From the NCBI RefSeq assembly GCF_018320785.1, contig NC_054867.1, forward strand, positions 37,327,855 to 37,391,854: a DNA stretch of 64,000 nucleotides. Direction: 5' to 3'. The DNA is from Cheilinus undulatus (lineage: Eukaryota; Chordata; Actinopteri; Labriformes; Labridae). Every line of letters starts with the position of its first letter. The first letter of the stretch is position 1. The notes below the pieces were generated by a model. That model saw nothing but the letters and a program-made list of their open reading frames with translations. It was not told the origin of the DNA and searched no databases. Shown here one piece after another: positions 21,301-32,394 of this stretch. A program made the position numbers and the translations under genes.

Positions 21301-24300
21301 TTTGTGCAGTCAGTGTGTGGGCTACAAACATCAGTGTCAGAGGAGCATTAATTTTACTGCCAATGCCAAGGGCCAGATTGTTACAGATTGTTGGATATTT
21401 TCAATTTAAACCCTGTGATTACTAGTAAATTGATGAAAGAAAGAATATGTTTCTTCCATGATAATTTATTATACCAGCATTTATGTTTTTGAACTCAAGT
21501 ACAAATAGAAATAGTTGGTTTAATGAGAGACAAGAAATTAAATCAGTTACTTAACATTTAACTTGTATATTTATTCTTTAAAAATCAATTTAAAATCTTT
21601 GAAAAAGAAAATAAATAAAAAAAATCAAAGGAAAAAAACTAAACTGATAAAGAGCAATAGAATAAATACATTTTAAATAGAATAATAAACATAAAAACTA
21701 AACATAAAATAATTAAGAAGTTCAAACATTTATTTCTATTCTTTTAAAAAATGAAAACTAAAGATAAATTAGATTGAGCAAAGTTGAAAAGTAAAATTGA
21801 AATAAAATAAATCAGGATACAAATTTGATAAATCAAAGCAAATCGAAAAAAAAAAAAAAATCAAATTGTTTTTAATCAAATCAAAAACCTAAATAAAGAC
21901 CTGTCATATACTAGTAGTGAAAGACTGTAAAATAAATGTTTCTGTTGTCATTGAAGATTTTGTCCTTTTTATTCTTAATGTTAATTATGTATTGTCATTT
22001 TGAAATTGACTGGGGGGGCACACTGAGTCAGGTGGAGGGCCACATGTGGCCCCCGGGCCTCCAGTTGGCCAACCCTGGTCAAGATCCATTATTAATATAG
22101 GATGGCTCTAAGGCCTTCAAGAGGTAAAGCTGCTTTTTTGGTGGAACAAAGGATGATTCAGGATGGCATAAATATTTTACTAAAATAATAATACATTTTA
22201 ACATTTAATTCCCAGTTCAGTACAAATGTTTGAATTATGATTTGAGTTCCAAAAAGTTTTTTTTTCCTCTCTGTGGAGCCTAGAGTTGTATGGCAGGCTC
22301 AGACCAAGTCAACAATACAACCCCATACCATAGACTTTATTGTCCCTTTAGGGAAATCTGACTTGGATTCATTGTCTGCCCCCACAGTTGCATCAAAGTA
22401 TGATACATCTTGTTAATACCACAACTTTTCTTGAGGAATCTACAGCAGATTCTTGGCTGAGGCCCACTGTGCTCTGCTGTTCTAGAGAAAGATTTAGTTT
22501 GCCAGCATGGCCTTCCAAAGGTGCTTGAACACAATAGTTTACATGCACAGTGAAAGACTCTGTGGAGTTCCACGCCCTGTTTTATGAGGTTTGTGCAATC
22601 AAAGACAGACAGTGTGCATCCTCTGTTCTCCAGCACTACAGGGTGGGTCTAACTCCACTCGCTGTCTCTTCAGCCCTCCTCTTTGCCTTCAAGACAGTAT
22701 TTCTGCAGCCACATTTCCTCCCCAGTGTTCAGACTTGGCATGCTTTTGTGTCCACCCTCTTGCCTGCTTTTCAAATTCTGTTCCCCCAAACGTCCTCACG
22801 GTGGAGGAAGACCCCTGATTCGTGACTGCACTTGTGTTGACACCTGAGCGTGACACACTTTTATACACACTTTTACACTTCCTGTCAGCTCGCTCAGGTT
22901 GTTGCAGCTGCTTCTCCCTGGCAGAGAGCGGCAGGAATGTGGATTCCCCAACGCGAGCTGTTGCATGCTGGGATCACATCCAGGAATGCTGGAGCTCCAC
23001 CTCGTGTGAGTCACTGTTTCCACAACGACCACAACGGGGGAAAAACTCAAGACCATTCCACGTCATTTACAGGAAGTGGTCATGATGACTCCCACTCTTC
23101 TCTGGGAAAAAAAAGAAAAGAAACAACACATGGTGGGTTGGTGACTGGTACAGACATGCACACCCACCCATGTGTCTTCCTTCAGTGTATGAGGGTTTTT
23201 TTTTTTTTACAGTACTGTGTCTCAGTTTCACTGAAGTTAAACAGTGGTGGTTTATGCTTAAAGTGGAAACATTTATAGCCCCCAATCCTTGTTCTAAATT
23301 TATAAAAACCCAGGCAGATGGGAGTTTGCTTTAAAGCTGTGTATACTTTTACTGTTATGTACTAACTAAATAATGTTTACTGAGAGAAACCTTTGGGTAT
23401 TTCGTGCATTAATTGAAATGAAAATTGAAAAGTGATCAGTCCTAAAGTAAGACAGGATATTAGGACCATGTTAAAAAAAATAACATTTTGGAATTAGAGT
23501 TGTAATTTTTAGTTCAGAATTTATGAGAATAAAGCCAAAAATATAGAAGAATTATGTGTTTACAGGATTAAATTTATGAGACTGAGGTCTTAATTTAACA
23601 GAATTTAAGTTGTAAATTTGGGAGACTTCAATGTGTTTTTCTCGTTAGATGTGCTTTTTGATGGTAATATTAAGGAAAGAGCCAGCCTCCAGTACTAAAA
23701 TGAGGAACCTGGATATTCACAATAAGTCGCTTTATTATTTTATTTTGATTTATTTTGATTTATTTAACAAGGAAAGCTGCTTTAAGATTAAAAATCTCAT
23801 TTACAAGAGAGTATCAACCAAGACAGGCGACTGCACATCTAACAAAGTTACAGAAAAATAAAAAATAAAAAGCAAAAAATAAAAAAATTAAGAACACCAA
23901 ACAGTCAAATCCTGAGTCACAGAGCTGAAAGTTATCAGTCAGAACATCTGCATCCTAATGCATCTTACTCCAGTGCCTTCAATCAGCTCTGAAACAGACC
24001 AGCTCCCCAGACACAAAGTTTAATCTGCAAGAGCAGCCTTCCTGAAACTCCTTTAACCTACTCTAAGACCCACTTAGGGGACAGAAAGCAAAAATAAGTT
24101 GCTGAGCCACACAGCAAAGTCTGTAGCTCCCAGAATAAAACATGAATAAAATCACACTAAGAGGAGGAGAGTAGGTTTAGTATAGACTAGATAAGGATAA
24201 GCCAATTGTCCTCTATATAAGTGAGTTAGTTGGCCTCTTAGCCGCTCCTAGACTGATTCATTGAGTGTGTTTATATGGACTTTAGTATTCCGGTTATGAC

Positions 24301-27300
24301 CTTTATCCCGGTTTTGATCAAATTTGGGAAACTTTGTTTACATGTGCACAGAGAAAACCTGGTTAATTGTATCCCCGTGTACATGAGATTATTAGTATCC
24401 CAGTTTCTGATCGCTGCCTCTGATCTGCCCAGGCATCTTCATACTTCATTGTACTATAACATTGGTTTATATTTGAGGCCCCCCCCTCAACCATTGTTAG
24501 CAGAGTCTTACTGTTAGACCTGACAATGTTGACCAAATATCTTAGGTCTGAGTTATGCTTTCACAGGCATAGCCTCACAGATACAAACTGAGAGGGAATC
24601 CTGATGCCGAAACATCTGGTGCATTTATAACAAGCGCTGGCTTCCTCTTCCTACCAACTGATATATTCCCAAAAGCTAGGGGGCAGTGTCTTAAAAAAAC
24701 ACATTTGTAGCATGATTTGACATCTGGCGTCCGCACAAAGGGGCGCGTCTGAAGATTTTACGTCACATTTGATGCACGGACACACATGACTCTGTAGATA
24801 TGCCGAGTATAAAACAGGCTTCAGGCAAAAATGGCTGCTGGGGAGAGAAAGACCCCCCCTTCCTAATTTTTGTTTTGTTGTTTATGTGGGGTTTTTTTGT
24901 GATTAATTCTTTGTGTATTTTTATATAATGCATTGTTTTTTATTACTTTTATAATTTTTATTTCTCCCCTTCATTTTTAAATTTTTTTAGTCACATTTGC
25001 TTAGTTGTCTTTACTCTGAGTGGCTAGTTTGTTAAATTATTGTCGTGTTATTTCTATATATCCATCTGTATGATTAACAAGTCCCTTACTGTGGCCATCA
25101 CCACCATGGGAAGTTAGAAGGGTGAGTGCTGGGCTAATGGGATATTCAGTTCTTTCACACAGACACACTTTCATATTCCAAGTTTTTTTTTTACCACTCT
25201 GTTCCTTTCTTTACTGTCTGCAAACACTGACTGATAATATTTGAGGAAAAAGGAAACATTTGATCTCCAGCCTCCTCTTCTTTCTTAAGATTTATTTAGA
25301 GGCTTTTTGCCATTATTGTAGAGATTGGACAGTGGATAGAGTCAGAAACAGGGATGAGACGGTGGGGAATGACATGCAGAGTAAGAACCACAGGCTGGAC
25401 TTGAACCCTGGCCTTGCACATACATGGGGTGCAGCCTAACGACCAGGCCATCTGTGCTCTAAGCTTCCTCTTCTTGTGTCAGTAAAGGGCTAGGATAATT
25501 GTGGCTTGTTGGAAATTCAGTTAGTTTTTCTTTTATGTTTGTACAGTTGGATAAAAACAGAAGTGACAGAGTTAGGTGTTGCAACATATTTAAACTGAAA
25601 AGAAACCGCTTCTCTGTGTACAACCTGAACTTCACTTCTGTTTTAAATGTTGTCATGCTTTCTTAAGACTGTTGTGTACTTTCAGACCGTAGGTTCTCTG
25701 TTAGTGTTGATGTGTTTTGGGTGATTTGTGCTGCTGTGTAATTACTCTGCTGGAATGACTCATTACCACTTTATCTTAAAATAGATCATGCTTTCCCAGA
25801 ACAGTCGGCTCAGTTCAGACTTGCTGTTGTTGGTCAAAGTTGTTCATGTTTTTTCCCTTTTATGTCCAGTCTTTATCTCATGACTCCAGCAGGAGTTCTG
25901 CCTGAACCACCGAACTGTACCAGACATTTTTCTCACATGATCCTGTGTCTTGTTTGCCTACAGCTGTGATTGCCACCACCACCCACACGACAGTGGTCAC
26001 CTCAACTCCCCAGCACTACCCCCAGCAGCCAACAGCTACTCCTGTTCAGTCCTACCAGGGCGGCCAGTACCCACCGTACCAGCCCGTACCAGCTCAGGGT
26101 TACGGCCCTCAGCCAATGCCTCAGGGCTATGGAGCTCAGCCTTACCATGGACAGCCATTCGCAGCAGGACCGCCACCAACATATCAGGAAGCTAGTAAGT
26201 TTTCATGAAGCAATTGCAAGATTACACGTTGATGAGCATTGTTGTGCAAGTTCACATTTTCACAACACTGAAAATGAACTAGCTTAAAGTTCAGTTCACA
26301 CGGTGTATGTATGTACATGCAGTTAAATGGGTTTTAGGAATTCAGCTTTTAAGAAAATATAAATGTGAGTAAGCATCTCTCATAATCTGATGTTTTTAAA
26401 TCATTTACGTAGAATAGAAATGATGTTTAGCACATATGGAGAGAAAAACTGAGGCAACTGCAATGACTGAAGAATTATCCCAGAAACATTTCAGAATAAA
26501 AGCATTGTGTGAAAACATGGATAGTCTCACCGCAGAATCAAACTTGAAGGGGCTTTTGCTTTGAAAAACACCAGAAGAGTACCGTACCTTAAATGTCACC
26601 CTGAAATTATTTAACAGACAGGATACACAAAGTGGTGCAGAGAGATCAGACTGCATTGTCACTCTTGTTTTGTCTCGTTTTGTAAACTAACACTCTTCAG
26701 CTTCAGACTGAACTATGTTCACGCATTCATTCATGTTTTGATAAATGAACAGATTAAAATTAAGTAACCCTGGTTTGTTTCCCCAAATCAGTGGTACTCA
26801 ACCTTTTTCTACCAAAGAGCCTAGAAAAAGTTTTAGCGAGAGCCACAATCCAAACCCGAAATGTAAGGTAGATGATAGATCCGTTAATCTGTAGTTGAAA
26901 TGAAATAAAACAGTGGATTTGTGGATATATCTGCATAGTGTCAGAAGAACCAATATGTCACTGATAATGACCATAGATTTATTTTATCTATCACTGACAT
27001 CAGGCTAAAACCTTGTATCTCAATTTTTCATTGTTTTAATTTGTTTTTATAAATCATATTTACATCATTTTATAAATTATAAACTTTTCATTCCCTTAAA
27101 AGTAGTCATTTTGGAGATACCAATCTTTGGTCCAACACCAGCATTATGAAAGTTCCACCTGGCCTAAAGATTTTTTAAGATATTAGAATGTGCTGAGTTT
27201 GAGCTCTGAGGTGCTTTTCAAAGAAAATGATGAATGGGGGATAAAAGGGGGAGGGGCCTCATGGCAGTCTTTGCCCTGGGCCTCCAAATGACTAAAACCA

Positions 27301-30231
27301 GCCCTGCCTCACACCTGCAGCTCTCCAGACACATTGTTTCACCCTGCTTTATTTTGGAGCTTTGGTTTAATATTTCTGCTCTTTTGACAATATTTATGAT
27401 CATAAGTGCATTAAAGATTAAAAAAAACACCCACATTTGAACAACTTTCACTAGAAATTAGATATGACGTTATCTCTACGTGTGATTCATGTGAGTTATG
27501 CTCGTTGATGACGCGCATCGGCGTAATTATCATAAGATCTGGGTGTGAGAGAGCATCGGCAGGATGTGGCTTGAGTAAAAGTTAAAATGAGGAAATGGGA
27601 AGCTTCAATTTGAACATAAGACAGCAGACCTCAATGCAGAGGTTGCGCTGGACTTTTTTGTTGTCCGTCACTCCTTTAAAATCCCGCTGGATCCATCCTG
27701 ACAGAGAGCTTCATACAGCACACATTCATGCGTCACAGCGCAGAGACAAGCTGGAGGGATGGAGAACAACTTTTTAATTCTGTCTCTGTTATGACCTGTG
27801 AGTAGGCTACAAACGTATGCCTTTATCTGTTAGATTTCCATGCCTGACATCATGGAAACAACGGTGTTAAAGTGAGGTTTCAGAGAGAGAGAGAGAGAGA
27901 GAGGGTGGGGGTGAGCAAGCAGGAGAGAATAAAGCAACAGGTGCTGATCTGAATCATCATTCACCCATCTCTCTGTTATATTTCCATGGTTGAAATCCAC
28001 ATGATAAATGAGCAAACTTCGGTGTTTAGAGTGAGGTTTCAGTGGTGAGCAAATGAGGTGGAAGCAGCGGGAACTGTTTTGAATCATCAGTCACCTTGGA
28101 CACATAACGAAATTTCGCATAAAATTGAACCTGTTACGAAAAAAAAAACAGGAAATCAAACGACAATTTCGGCAGCAGTGTGCAGACATGTTTAGAACAA
28201 CATGAAACAGGCTCACTGTGCAAAGGCCTCAGCATGCCGACCTGTGTACTGAGACACCTGTAGGCTGCAGCAGCCGCTCTGTGCTGTCAGCATGGAGACA
28301 GACGTTCTTTCATTAATCTACGATGTCGAGGTCATGTGTGCAGCCTTCAAAATTCTCCGTCATCCTTTAAAAACATGTGTCTCACTGTAAATGTTCACTG
28401 AGATGTTAGCCTAAGGAAACATTACTGCAATACTGTGATACAGTATTTTAGCAGCTCACCACAGTTAAACACAGGATGTATAATCTGAAATAAAAATATA
28501 TGTACAAACAACCTCTGAATGATCAGATTGTTCTGCGGTTAAAAGAGCATCCTTATTAATTTCCCCCCATGAGCTGAAGCATATAAACTGAATGTTTCTT
28601 TCTTGAACACTCAGGACCACTTTAAAGATCTGATTTGGAGTTGTAAGTTATACGCATCAGGGGTGGAGCTTAGGAGGGAGGTTTAAAGTAGAAAGCTTGT
28701 ACAGGTGGTTGAAATCCTTGAAAATCCTTGTATTTTTATGTTGTGCTTTCAAAGTTTGAAAAGGGTTTGGATTTCAGATAAAGTGCTTAAAATTGTAATT
28801 GTATGCCTAATGATAGAATAAGCAATCTAACTGAAATAAAATTAATCAGAGCTCTTTCACATAAAAAATAACAAATGATAAAATGATGTTAAGAAAACAG
28901 TTTCTCTGCTAGAATTTTATAATAGTTTGGTTTTCCTTTGATTTGTTACATTGAGACTGAAAAATACAATTTTTGTCATTTATAAATATTATATATTGTG
29001 TTTTTCTTTGATAAGGAAGTGAAACCATATTTTTGAGTGTATATTTTTGTTTCCATAAATATATATATTTCCACAGCTGTAAGGTGTTTAGAAAGCTAAA
29101 AAGACATGTTGAAAGTGCTTGAAAAGGGCTTCAATCTGACTGAAGAAGATTTATGAACCCTGAGAGATGCAATTATTGTGAAAACCAACACCAGTTGTTT
29201 ACAACTTAGTATAGCAGATTCTGATTCCTGTGGGGTTTTTTCATGACTTTTCTTTGGTGCAAGACTGAGGGTAAGCCAACATTTTCTCTCATGTTTAACC
29301 ATGGAAACAGATCAGAGTTTTTCCAATGATGACTTCCTTGCCTGAAAAATATCATCTTCTATTAATCAGAAGATAGGTGTACTGAATTCCAGCATTAGAT
29401 TGGTGCAACACAACAGATACACTTCTGCTACTGAGTTCAATTCATGCTACGTTGTTTGCTAAGGGGCCATGTTTGTCAGCTGATACTGATGCGCAAGGGC
29501 TTGGGAATTTTGTCTGATAATAGTAACATCTTGCCAACCTTTACTGTTTGAAAGATCTGTTGCTTTATAATTGAAATATGTAGAAGCAGTAGAAAATCCT
29601 TGAAATGCCTGTCATAAAAAAAAGGATAAAAATAAGTTCCTCCTCTCCATATGTTAGCTCAAACACTACCATATGTCATTTTTCTCACAATAGTTCCTTG
29701 TGTTCTACATACAAATGTTTAAAAGTTTCTTTTCCTATGACAAATTTACAGAGCATCGACTGAAATGAAGGTTCTAGGGGTTTTCAGTGTTACAAACAGT
29801 ATTAGAATCTCCAAAAACTAAAGACAAATCCATTTTACCACAGGGACAATGACAGGATAATGTTGATTCAAAATGCATAATGCTGCAGTGGTGCTTTAGC
29901 ATAGGTGGAGTAACTCCTACATGCTTGAAGTCGGGTTATGCAGGAGGAAGTGAAACATTTATGGTCGCTTTGTTTGCCTTTATTGAAATTTTGGTTACTG
30001 TCAAGAGTATTTTTAACCTTTTTATCCTCTTTCCATGTTTTCTTTCTGTCTCTAGCCGGTCCCGGCTACCCCCCCAACCCAATGCCTTACAGCCAAGCTG
30101 CATACAACCCTGGCGGCCCTGCGTACCCGTCACAGCCTCCCATCCAGCCAAAGCCCATGGCTCCTTCTGCACATACAGACTACCTCGCACAGCCAGCATA
30201 CAACCCAGACTACGTCGCACCTCCACCCTAG
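9270..30231 (+). CDS. shisa5: Protein shisa-5 (scotin), five coding exons
   Basis: Spliced CDS: 9270-9336, 10765-10918, 11432-11571, 25964-26194, 30056-30231 (768 nt, 255 residues plus TAG). Intron phases are 1, 2, 1, 1 and all introns are GT-AG. The product is a small type I membrane protein. It has a signal peptide (about 1-24), a cysteine-rich lumenal domain with Cys28, 44, 49, 50, 53, 58, 59 and 74 in the shisa pattern (CC-x-x-C-x4-CC), and a membrane span at about 86-107 that merges into a Cys-rich palmitoylation-type patch (CCCVCPCCC, 103-111). The cytoplasmic tail is long and rich in Pro, Tyr and Gln. TTTHTTVV after the RKPRP junction matches the VVTTTT stretch of mammalian SHISA5. A single PPTY (191-194) could bind WW-domain ubiquitin ligases. 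In mammals scotin is an ER protein induced by p53 and interferon, linked to apoptosis. The length is close to mammalian SHISA5 (about 240). A paralogue lies 4 kb downstream. Confidence 0.9.
9337..10764 (+). other. shisa5: shisa5 intron 1
   Basis: A 1.43 kb intron. It contains a fragment of the Tc1-family terminal repeat at about 10509-10555 (GAATTTGATGGCAGCAAC, then CTCAAAAAAGTAGGGAC), related to the Tc1 relic at 38571-39838. Nothing else is recognised. Confidence 0.75.
10765..10918 (+). CDS. shisa5: shisa5 coding exon 2 (cysteine-rich domain)
   Basis: Follows the acceptor ctctgttacag and ends in phase 2 at GATGAGTG before GTATGC. It holds seven complete cysteines of the shisa domain; the eighth (residue 74) is split across the junction with exon 3. 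An ORF reading through to 10946 is just donor read-through. Confidence 0.9.
10919..11431 (+). other. shisa5: shisa5 intron 2
   Basis: A 513 bp intron with donor GTATGC and acceptor gtctttttcag. No feature was recognised. Confidence 0.8.
11432..11571 (+). CDS. shisa5: shisa5 coding exon 3 (membrane span)
   Basis: Encodes residues 75-120: DSKFYMSDSPLP, the hydrophobic span FGIGTFVAILLIFI, the cysteine patch, and the basic stop-transfer sequence YKMCRKPR. The donor is GAC followed by GTAAGTAAT, phase 1. Confidence 0.9.
11936..12621 (-). mobile_element. Non-autonomous piggyBac-like element, TTAA-flanked (copy 1)
   Basis: TTAA occurs at both edges (11936-11939 and 12618-12621), just outside inverted ends AGTCCCTGTACAGTGA and (inverted) GTCCCTGTAGAGTGA. 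TTAA target duplication with short inverted ends is the piggyBac signature. There is no transposase ORF. Relatives in opposite orientation lie at 16598-18369 (interrupted) and about 33340-33590 (one end only). Confidence 0.65.
13524..13649 (+). promoter_or_regulatory. Interferon-type motif cluster in shisa5 intron 3
   Basis: Contains a GAS palindrome TTCCTGGAA (13524-13532) and two ISRE-like GAAANNNAAA-type repeats, GAAAGTTAAA (13618-13627) and GAAAGTGAAA (13640-13649). The second is a full GAAANNGAAA core. The two ISRE-like cores are 22 bp apart, about two helical turns. Mammalian SHISA5 is reported as interferon-inducible; function here is inferred. Confidence 0.4.
14829..15229. mobile_element. 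piggyBac-type MITE with about 110-bp inverted repeats
   Basis: It is bounded by TTAA at 14829-14832 and 15226-15229. The two ends are near-perfect inverted copies for about 110 bases, reading GGTGCAGTGTGTAATATTTA inwards and including ATTTATAAGTAGATTGAT. The centre holds an (AT)n patch at 14941-14964 and a GC-rich segment with the YY1 consensus CAAGATGGCGGC (15024-15035). There is no coding potential. It can form a long hairpin. Confidence 0.85.
16923..17110 (-). mobile_element. tRNA-derived SINE nested in copy 2
   Basis: On the minus strand the head carries an A-box-like GGCTTGGTGGGTTA and a B-box-like GGTTTGAATCC. The 3' end has GGATAAAAGCATCTGCTAAA, a tail well known from fish SINEs, followed by an ACATTGTAACATTGTA repeat. 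CTACA beside both ends may be the target duplication. Confidence 0.65.
17130..18165 (+). mobile_element. DNA-transposon-like repeat inserted in copy 2
   Basis: Begins TAGGCCTGGGCGATATGGCC, a sequence common at the ends of dispersed fish repeats, and ends near TAGAGTCCACATCCCTACCG, whose inverse also begins TAGGGATG. No transposase was seen. The type is probably hAT, but no clean duplication was found. Confidence 0.45.
22000..22078 (-). mobile_element. hAT-type transposon end
   Basis: Inverted, this reads CAGGGTTGGCCAACTGGAGG, then GGCCACATGTGGCCC, a typical hAT terminus. The partner end was not found with confidence; the AT-rich tract at 21380-21990 (AAATAAA-like motifs) is probably the element's interior. 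Confidence 0.5.
23745..23860 (+). repeat. Dispersed repeat, copy 2 of 2
   Basis: Matches the repeat at 3155-3500 in the same orientation (TTTATTTAAC, CAAGAGAG, GACAGGC, CTAACAAAGTTACAG). The following A-rich run resembles a retroelement tail. Confidence 0.4.
25288..25460 (-). mobile_element. tRNA-derived SINE, copy 1
   Basis: On the minus strand: an A-box-like GGCCTGGTCGTTAGG, a B-box-like GGTTCAAGTCC, a body with CATGTCATTCCCCACC and TCTATCCACTGTCC, and an AAATAAATCTTAAG tail. Copies of the same family lie at 43400-43575 (plus) and 62352-62545 (minus). Confidence 0.75.
25964..26194 (+). CDS. shisa5: shisa5 coding exon 4 (proline-rich tail, part 1)
   Basis: Acceptor gtttgcctacag; donor GAAGCTA followed by GTAAGTTTT, phase 1. 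The frame gives VIATTTHTTVVTSTPQHYPQ and onward, with PPYQPVP, QGYGPQPMPQGYGAQPY and the WW-ligand motif PPTY. Tyr-Gly-Pro-Gln repeats make this a low-complexity segment. Confidence 0.92.
26195..30055 (+). other. shisa5: shisa5 intron 4
   Basis: A 3.9 kb intron. A hAT-like end CAGTGGTACTCAACCTTTTT begins at about 26790. Another transposon-like end (inverted CAGGGCTGGTTTTAGTCATT) lies near 27305. A diverged tandem duplication spans 27831-28094 with an (AG)n run at 27882-27903. Nothing else is recognised; the acceptor is ctttctgtctctag. Confidence 0.75.
27831..28094 (+). repeat. Two-unit diverged tandem duplication
   Basis: Units 27831-27966 and 27975-28094 share in order GTTA-ATTTCCATG, CGGTGTT, AGTGAGGTTTCAG, GTGAGCAA, and GAATCATCA followed by TCACC. 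The first unit has gained an (AG)n expansion. Confidence 0.55.
30056..30231 (+). CDS. shisa5: shisa5 coding exon 5 (C-terminus)
   Basis: Encodes TGPGYPPNPMPYSQAAYNP through to AYNPDYVAPPP and TAG at 30229-30231. The YNPxY ending matches the C-terminus of mammalian SHISA5 (YNPAY) and of the downstream paralogue. Confidence 0.92.
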
Positions 30232-32390
30232 ATTGGATAACTGACCACAGTGCTCAACTCTCAGCCACTTTAAAAACATGCTGCAACATTTTCAACCTTG
30301 GCAGGACTGGAAATGTGTCACACATATCAGGATGTTTCTTGATTGGTTAGGTTCTGGGATTATTTATGGAAACAGTGTAACACATTTGCAGTTTGAAGAA
30401 TGTCTGTTCTGCTGAAAAGTTGCCAAGTGAAAATGTTGATATCTCTTTGCTTGTATTGCATGGACTTCAAATATACAAGTGGTGAGATTTTTTTTTTTTT
30501 ATTGCTTAGTGACTCCATCATAGTCATCTTTGGTTAAAAAAACCCACAAAACCACTGAATCTGATTGTCAAGTGAAGTGCTTTGACTTTTTCTGGCTCTG
30601 AACGTGCCTCAACATCTCCCTCTTCGTCCGTGTTTGTACTGCTCACCGGCTGAACCTGCCTGACCTCCTTCTTAACTTTAGGAAAGTTTTGTTGGCCACA
30701 GGCTCAGCCATAATCTCATTTCTTTATGCCATTTTCAAGTGCTTTACTTTCTCATTTTCCTTTACTCCTGGTGCCTTTTTTACACATATAATGTTTAGAT
30801 AGGTTACATCAGAACACTTGGGTTTCATTTGTGCAGTGGTGAGCATTGACCCCTGGTTTGGTTTAAAGAGTGCAGCAATCTGCACGACTTTTGGTTGGTT
30901 AGGGGCATGTATTGTCCATTACTTCGTGGTTGATACAGAACACAAGATGGAGCAGTATCTCTTTTGGATCATTGGTGTGAGTATATGATGAAAATAGTTC
31001 ATTTTTCAAAAGTGGAATCACAAACCAATAACGAGGATAGCATCTCTCTGTTTTGTTCCATCACTCATTCAGTTTAACTGACTGAAATGTTCAAGTTTGG
31101 GAAAAGGGAAAGGCCATTAAGTTGTTTAAAAATACTCACAAATAGGCAAAAGGGACATTTTTTATTAGCCAGCAAGTTTTTTATTGTGCTCAGGTTATCA
31201 TTCTTTGTTTTCAATTTGTCCATTCTGCAGCGCGTGCAACCGAGCTCAAATGTAGCATTGAATGAAAAACCAAAGGAGATTTTTTTCATTTGTTCACAAA
31301 ATCAAGTCCTAAAAAATATTATGACATTACAGAATGCAAGAAACAACCGTGCCTAGAGTATCTTCTTTATTAAACTAACGTATGCATGTCATTTACAACG
31401 GTTTCAAATCACACTCTCTAGTAATATGTAAATGCGTGCTGTATTTCTAATCATAAAGACATTTATCAGAATTTATGCCTTCATACTGTGTTGCCTTTCA
31501 GCTTTAATTTATGAAGTTACAACCCAAGCTGTGCACGTACTGAATCTTTAAATGTCACTTTAAATACATAGTATTGGGATTTGTAAATATGGCCTGTATT
31601 AGCCTGTACCAGCTTCGCAGTGCAGTTCCTACAAGTCTTTATTTTTTTAACAGGGCAGCCTTTTCTGCACTTTAACTTTCCGCAGCAAAGCCTCCTCGTC
31701 TGCTTTCCGCTGACTGAAATAAACATTTACTAAAGTGACCTTTTTTATATAATCCAAGCTGAACATGGAGGTGCACGGTCACAGCTCAGGTGACAGGACC
31801 GATATTTACCTTTTGAGCTGCACTGTTTTTACTTTTTTACTTTGTTCTGAAGTCCTGTGGTTGTGGCCATAAATATGGATATGTTTATTGCGTGCAGGTT
31901 TCAGAATGACTCAGCTACATGTAGGTTGTGGCTTATTTTATTTTCCCTGCCAATCTCAGAAACCATGTTTGTTACTTTAAACACAGAGGTTTATTTCCTT
32001 ACACATCTTTTATTTGAGAGGAATATGCATGTTTCCTACAGTGACCAAACCATTTGTCTGTGCACCTGGTCTCTCAGAAGGCATACTTTTTTGTCTGAAA
32101 TCTGTCCTTCTAAATGCATTCTGTCTGTAAATTTCATTTCTTTGGCTAGTGTTGTATATTCAAGGTGACTTTAGTTGGAGTGTCTTTATTTGTGTACGAG
32201 TAGATTGTAGCCATTTGTGTCTTTAAAAAAAAAAAAATACCAGCAGAGATTTATTCTTGTTCCATCTGTGCTTCTCATCCAAGAATAATTGTCAGTGATG
32301 CTACTGCGAGAATATTCTGTACATGCTTTTTATTTTGTTAAAAACACACCAGTTCTCCTGCAGTGTTCAATAAAGATATATTTTCTTGTT
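30232..32390 (+). other. shisa5: shisa5 3' untranslated region
   Basis: A 2.1 kb non-coding stretch ending near a canonical AATAAA at 32369-32374, followed by a T-rich downstream element. An earlier AATAAA at 31718-31723 could give a shorter transcript. ORFs inside it (for example 31857-32168) lack support. Confidence 0.6.
32369..32374 (+). terminator. shisa5 polyadenylation signal
   Basis: AATAAA in the context GTTCAATAAAGATATATTTT, with a T-rich region immediately downstream. Confidence 0.6.
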
Positions 32391-32394
32391 TCCC

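Larger units (their letters stand above)
11572..25963 (+). other. shisa5: shisa5 intron 3 (14.4 kb)
   Basis: By far the longest intron of the gene. It separates the membrane exon from the proline-rich tail and is filled with repeats that are listed separately (11936-12621, 14829-15229, 16598-18369, 22000-22078, 23745-23860, 25288-25460). It also holds an interferon-type motif cluster at 13524-13649 and a full CRE (TGACGTCA) at 16100-16107. GC-richer patches at about 20700-21060 and 22430-23050 contain ORFs up to 142 codons without recognisable homology. The segment at about 24245-24800 looks like a dispersed repeat but was not classified. Confidence 0.75.

Noticed and set aside
22850-23278. 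142-codon ORF as a gene
   Set aside because: It has a low-complexity translation, no recognisable domain and overlapping ORFs in other frames and on the other strand.
25288-25460. tRNA gene
   Set aside because: A- and B-box-like motifs are present, but the body and A-rich tail and two similar copies show a SINE, not a functional tRNA.
29880-30350. 156-codon ORF over shisa5 exon 5
   Set aside because: It is out of frame with the exon and runs through its acceptor and stop; a shadow of the true coding exon.
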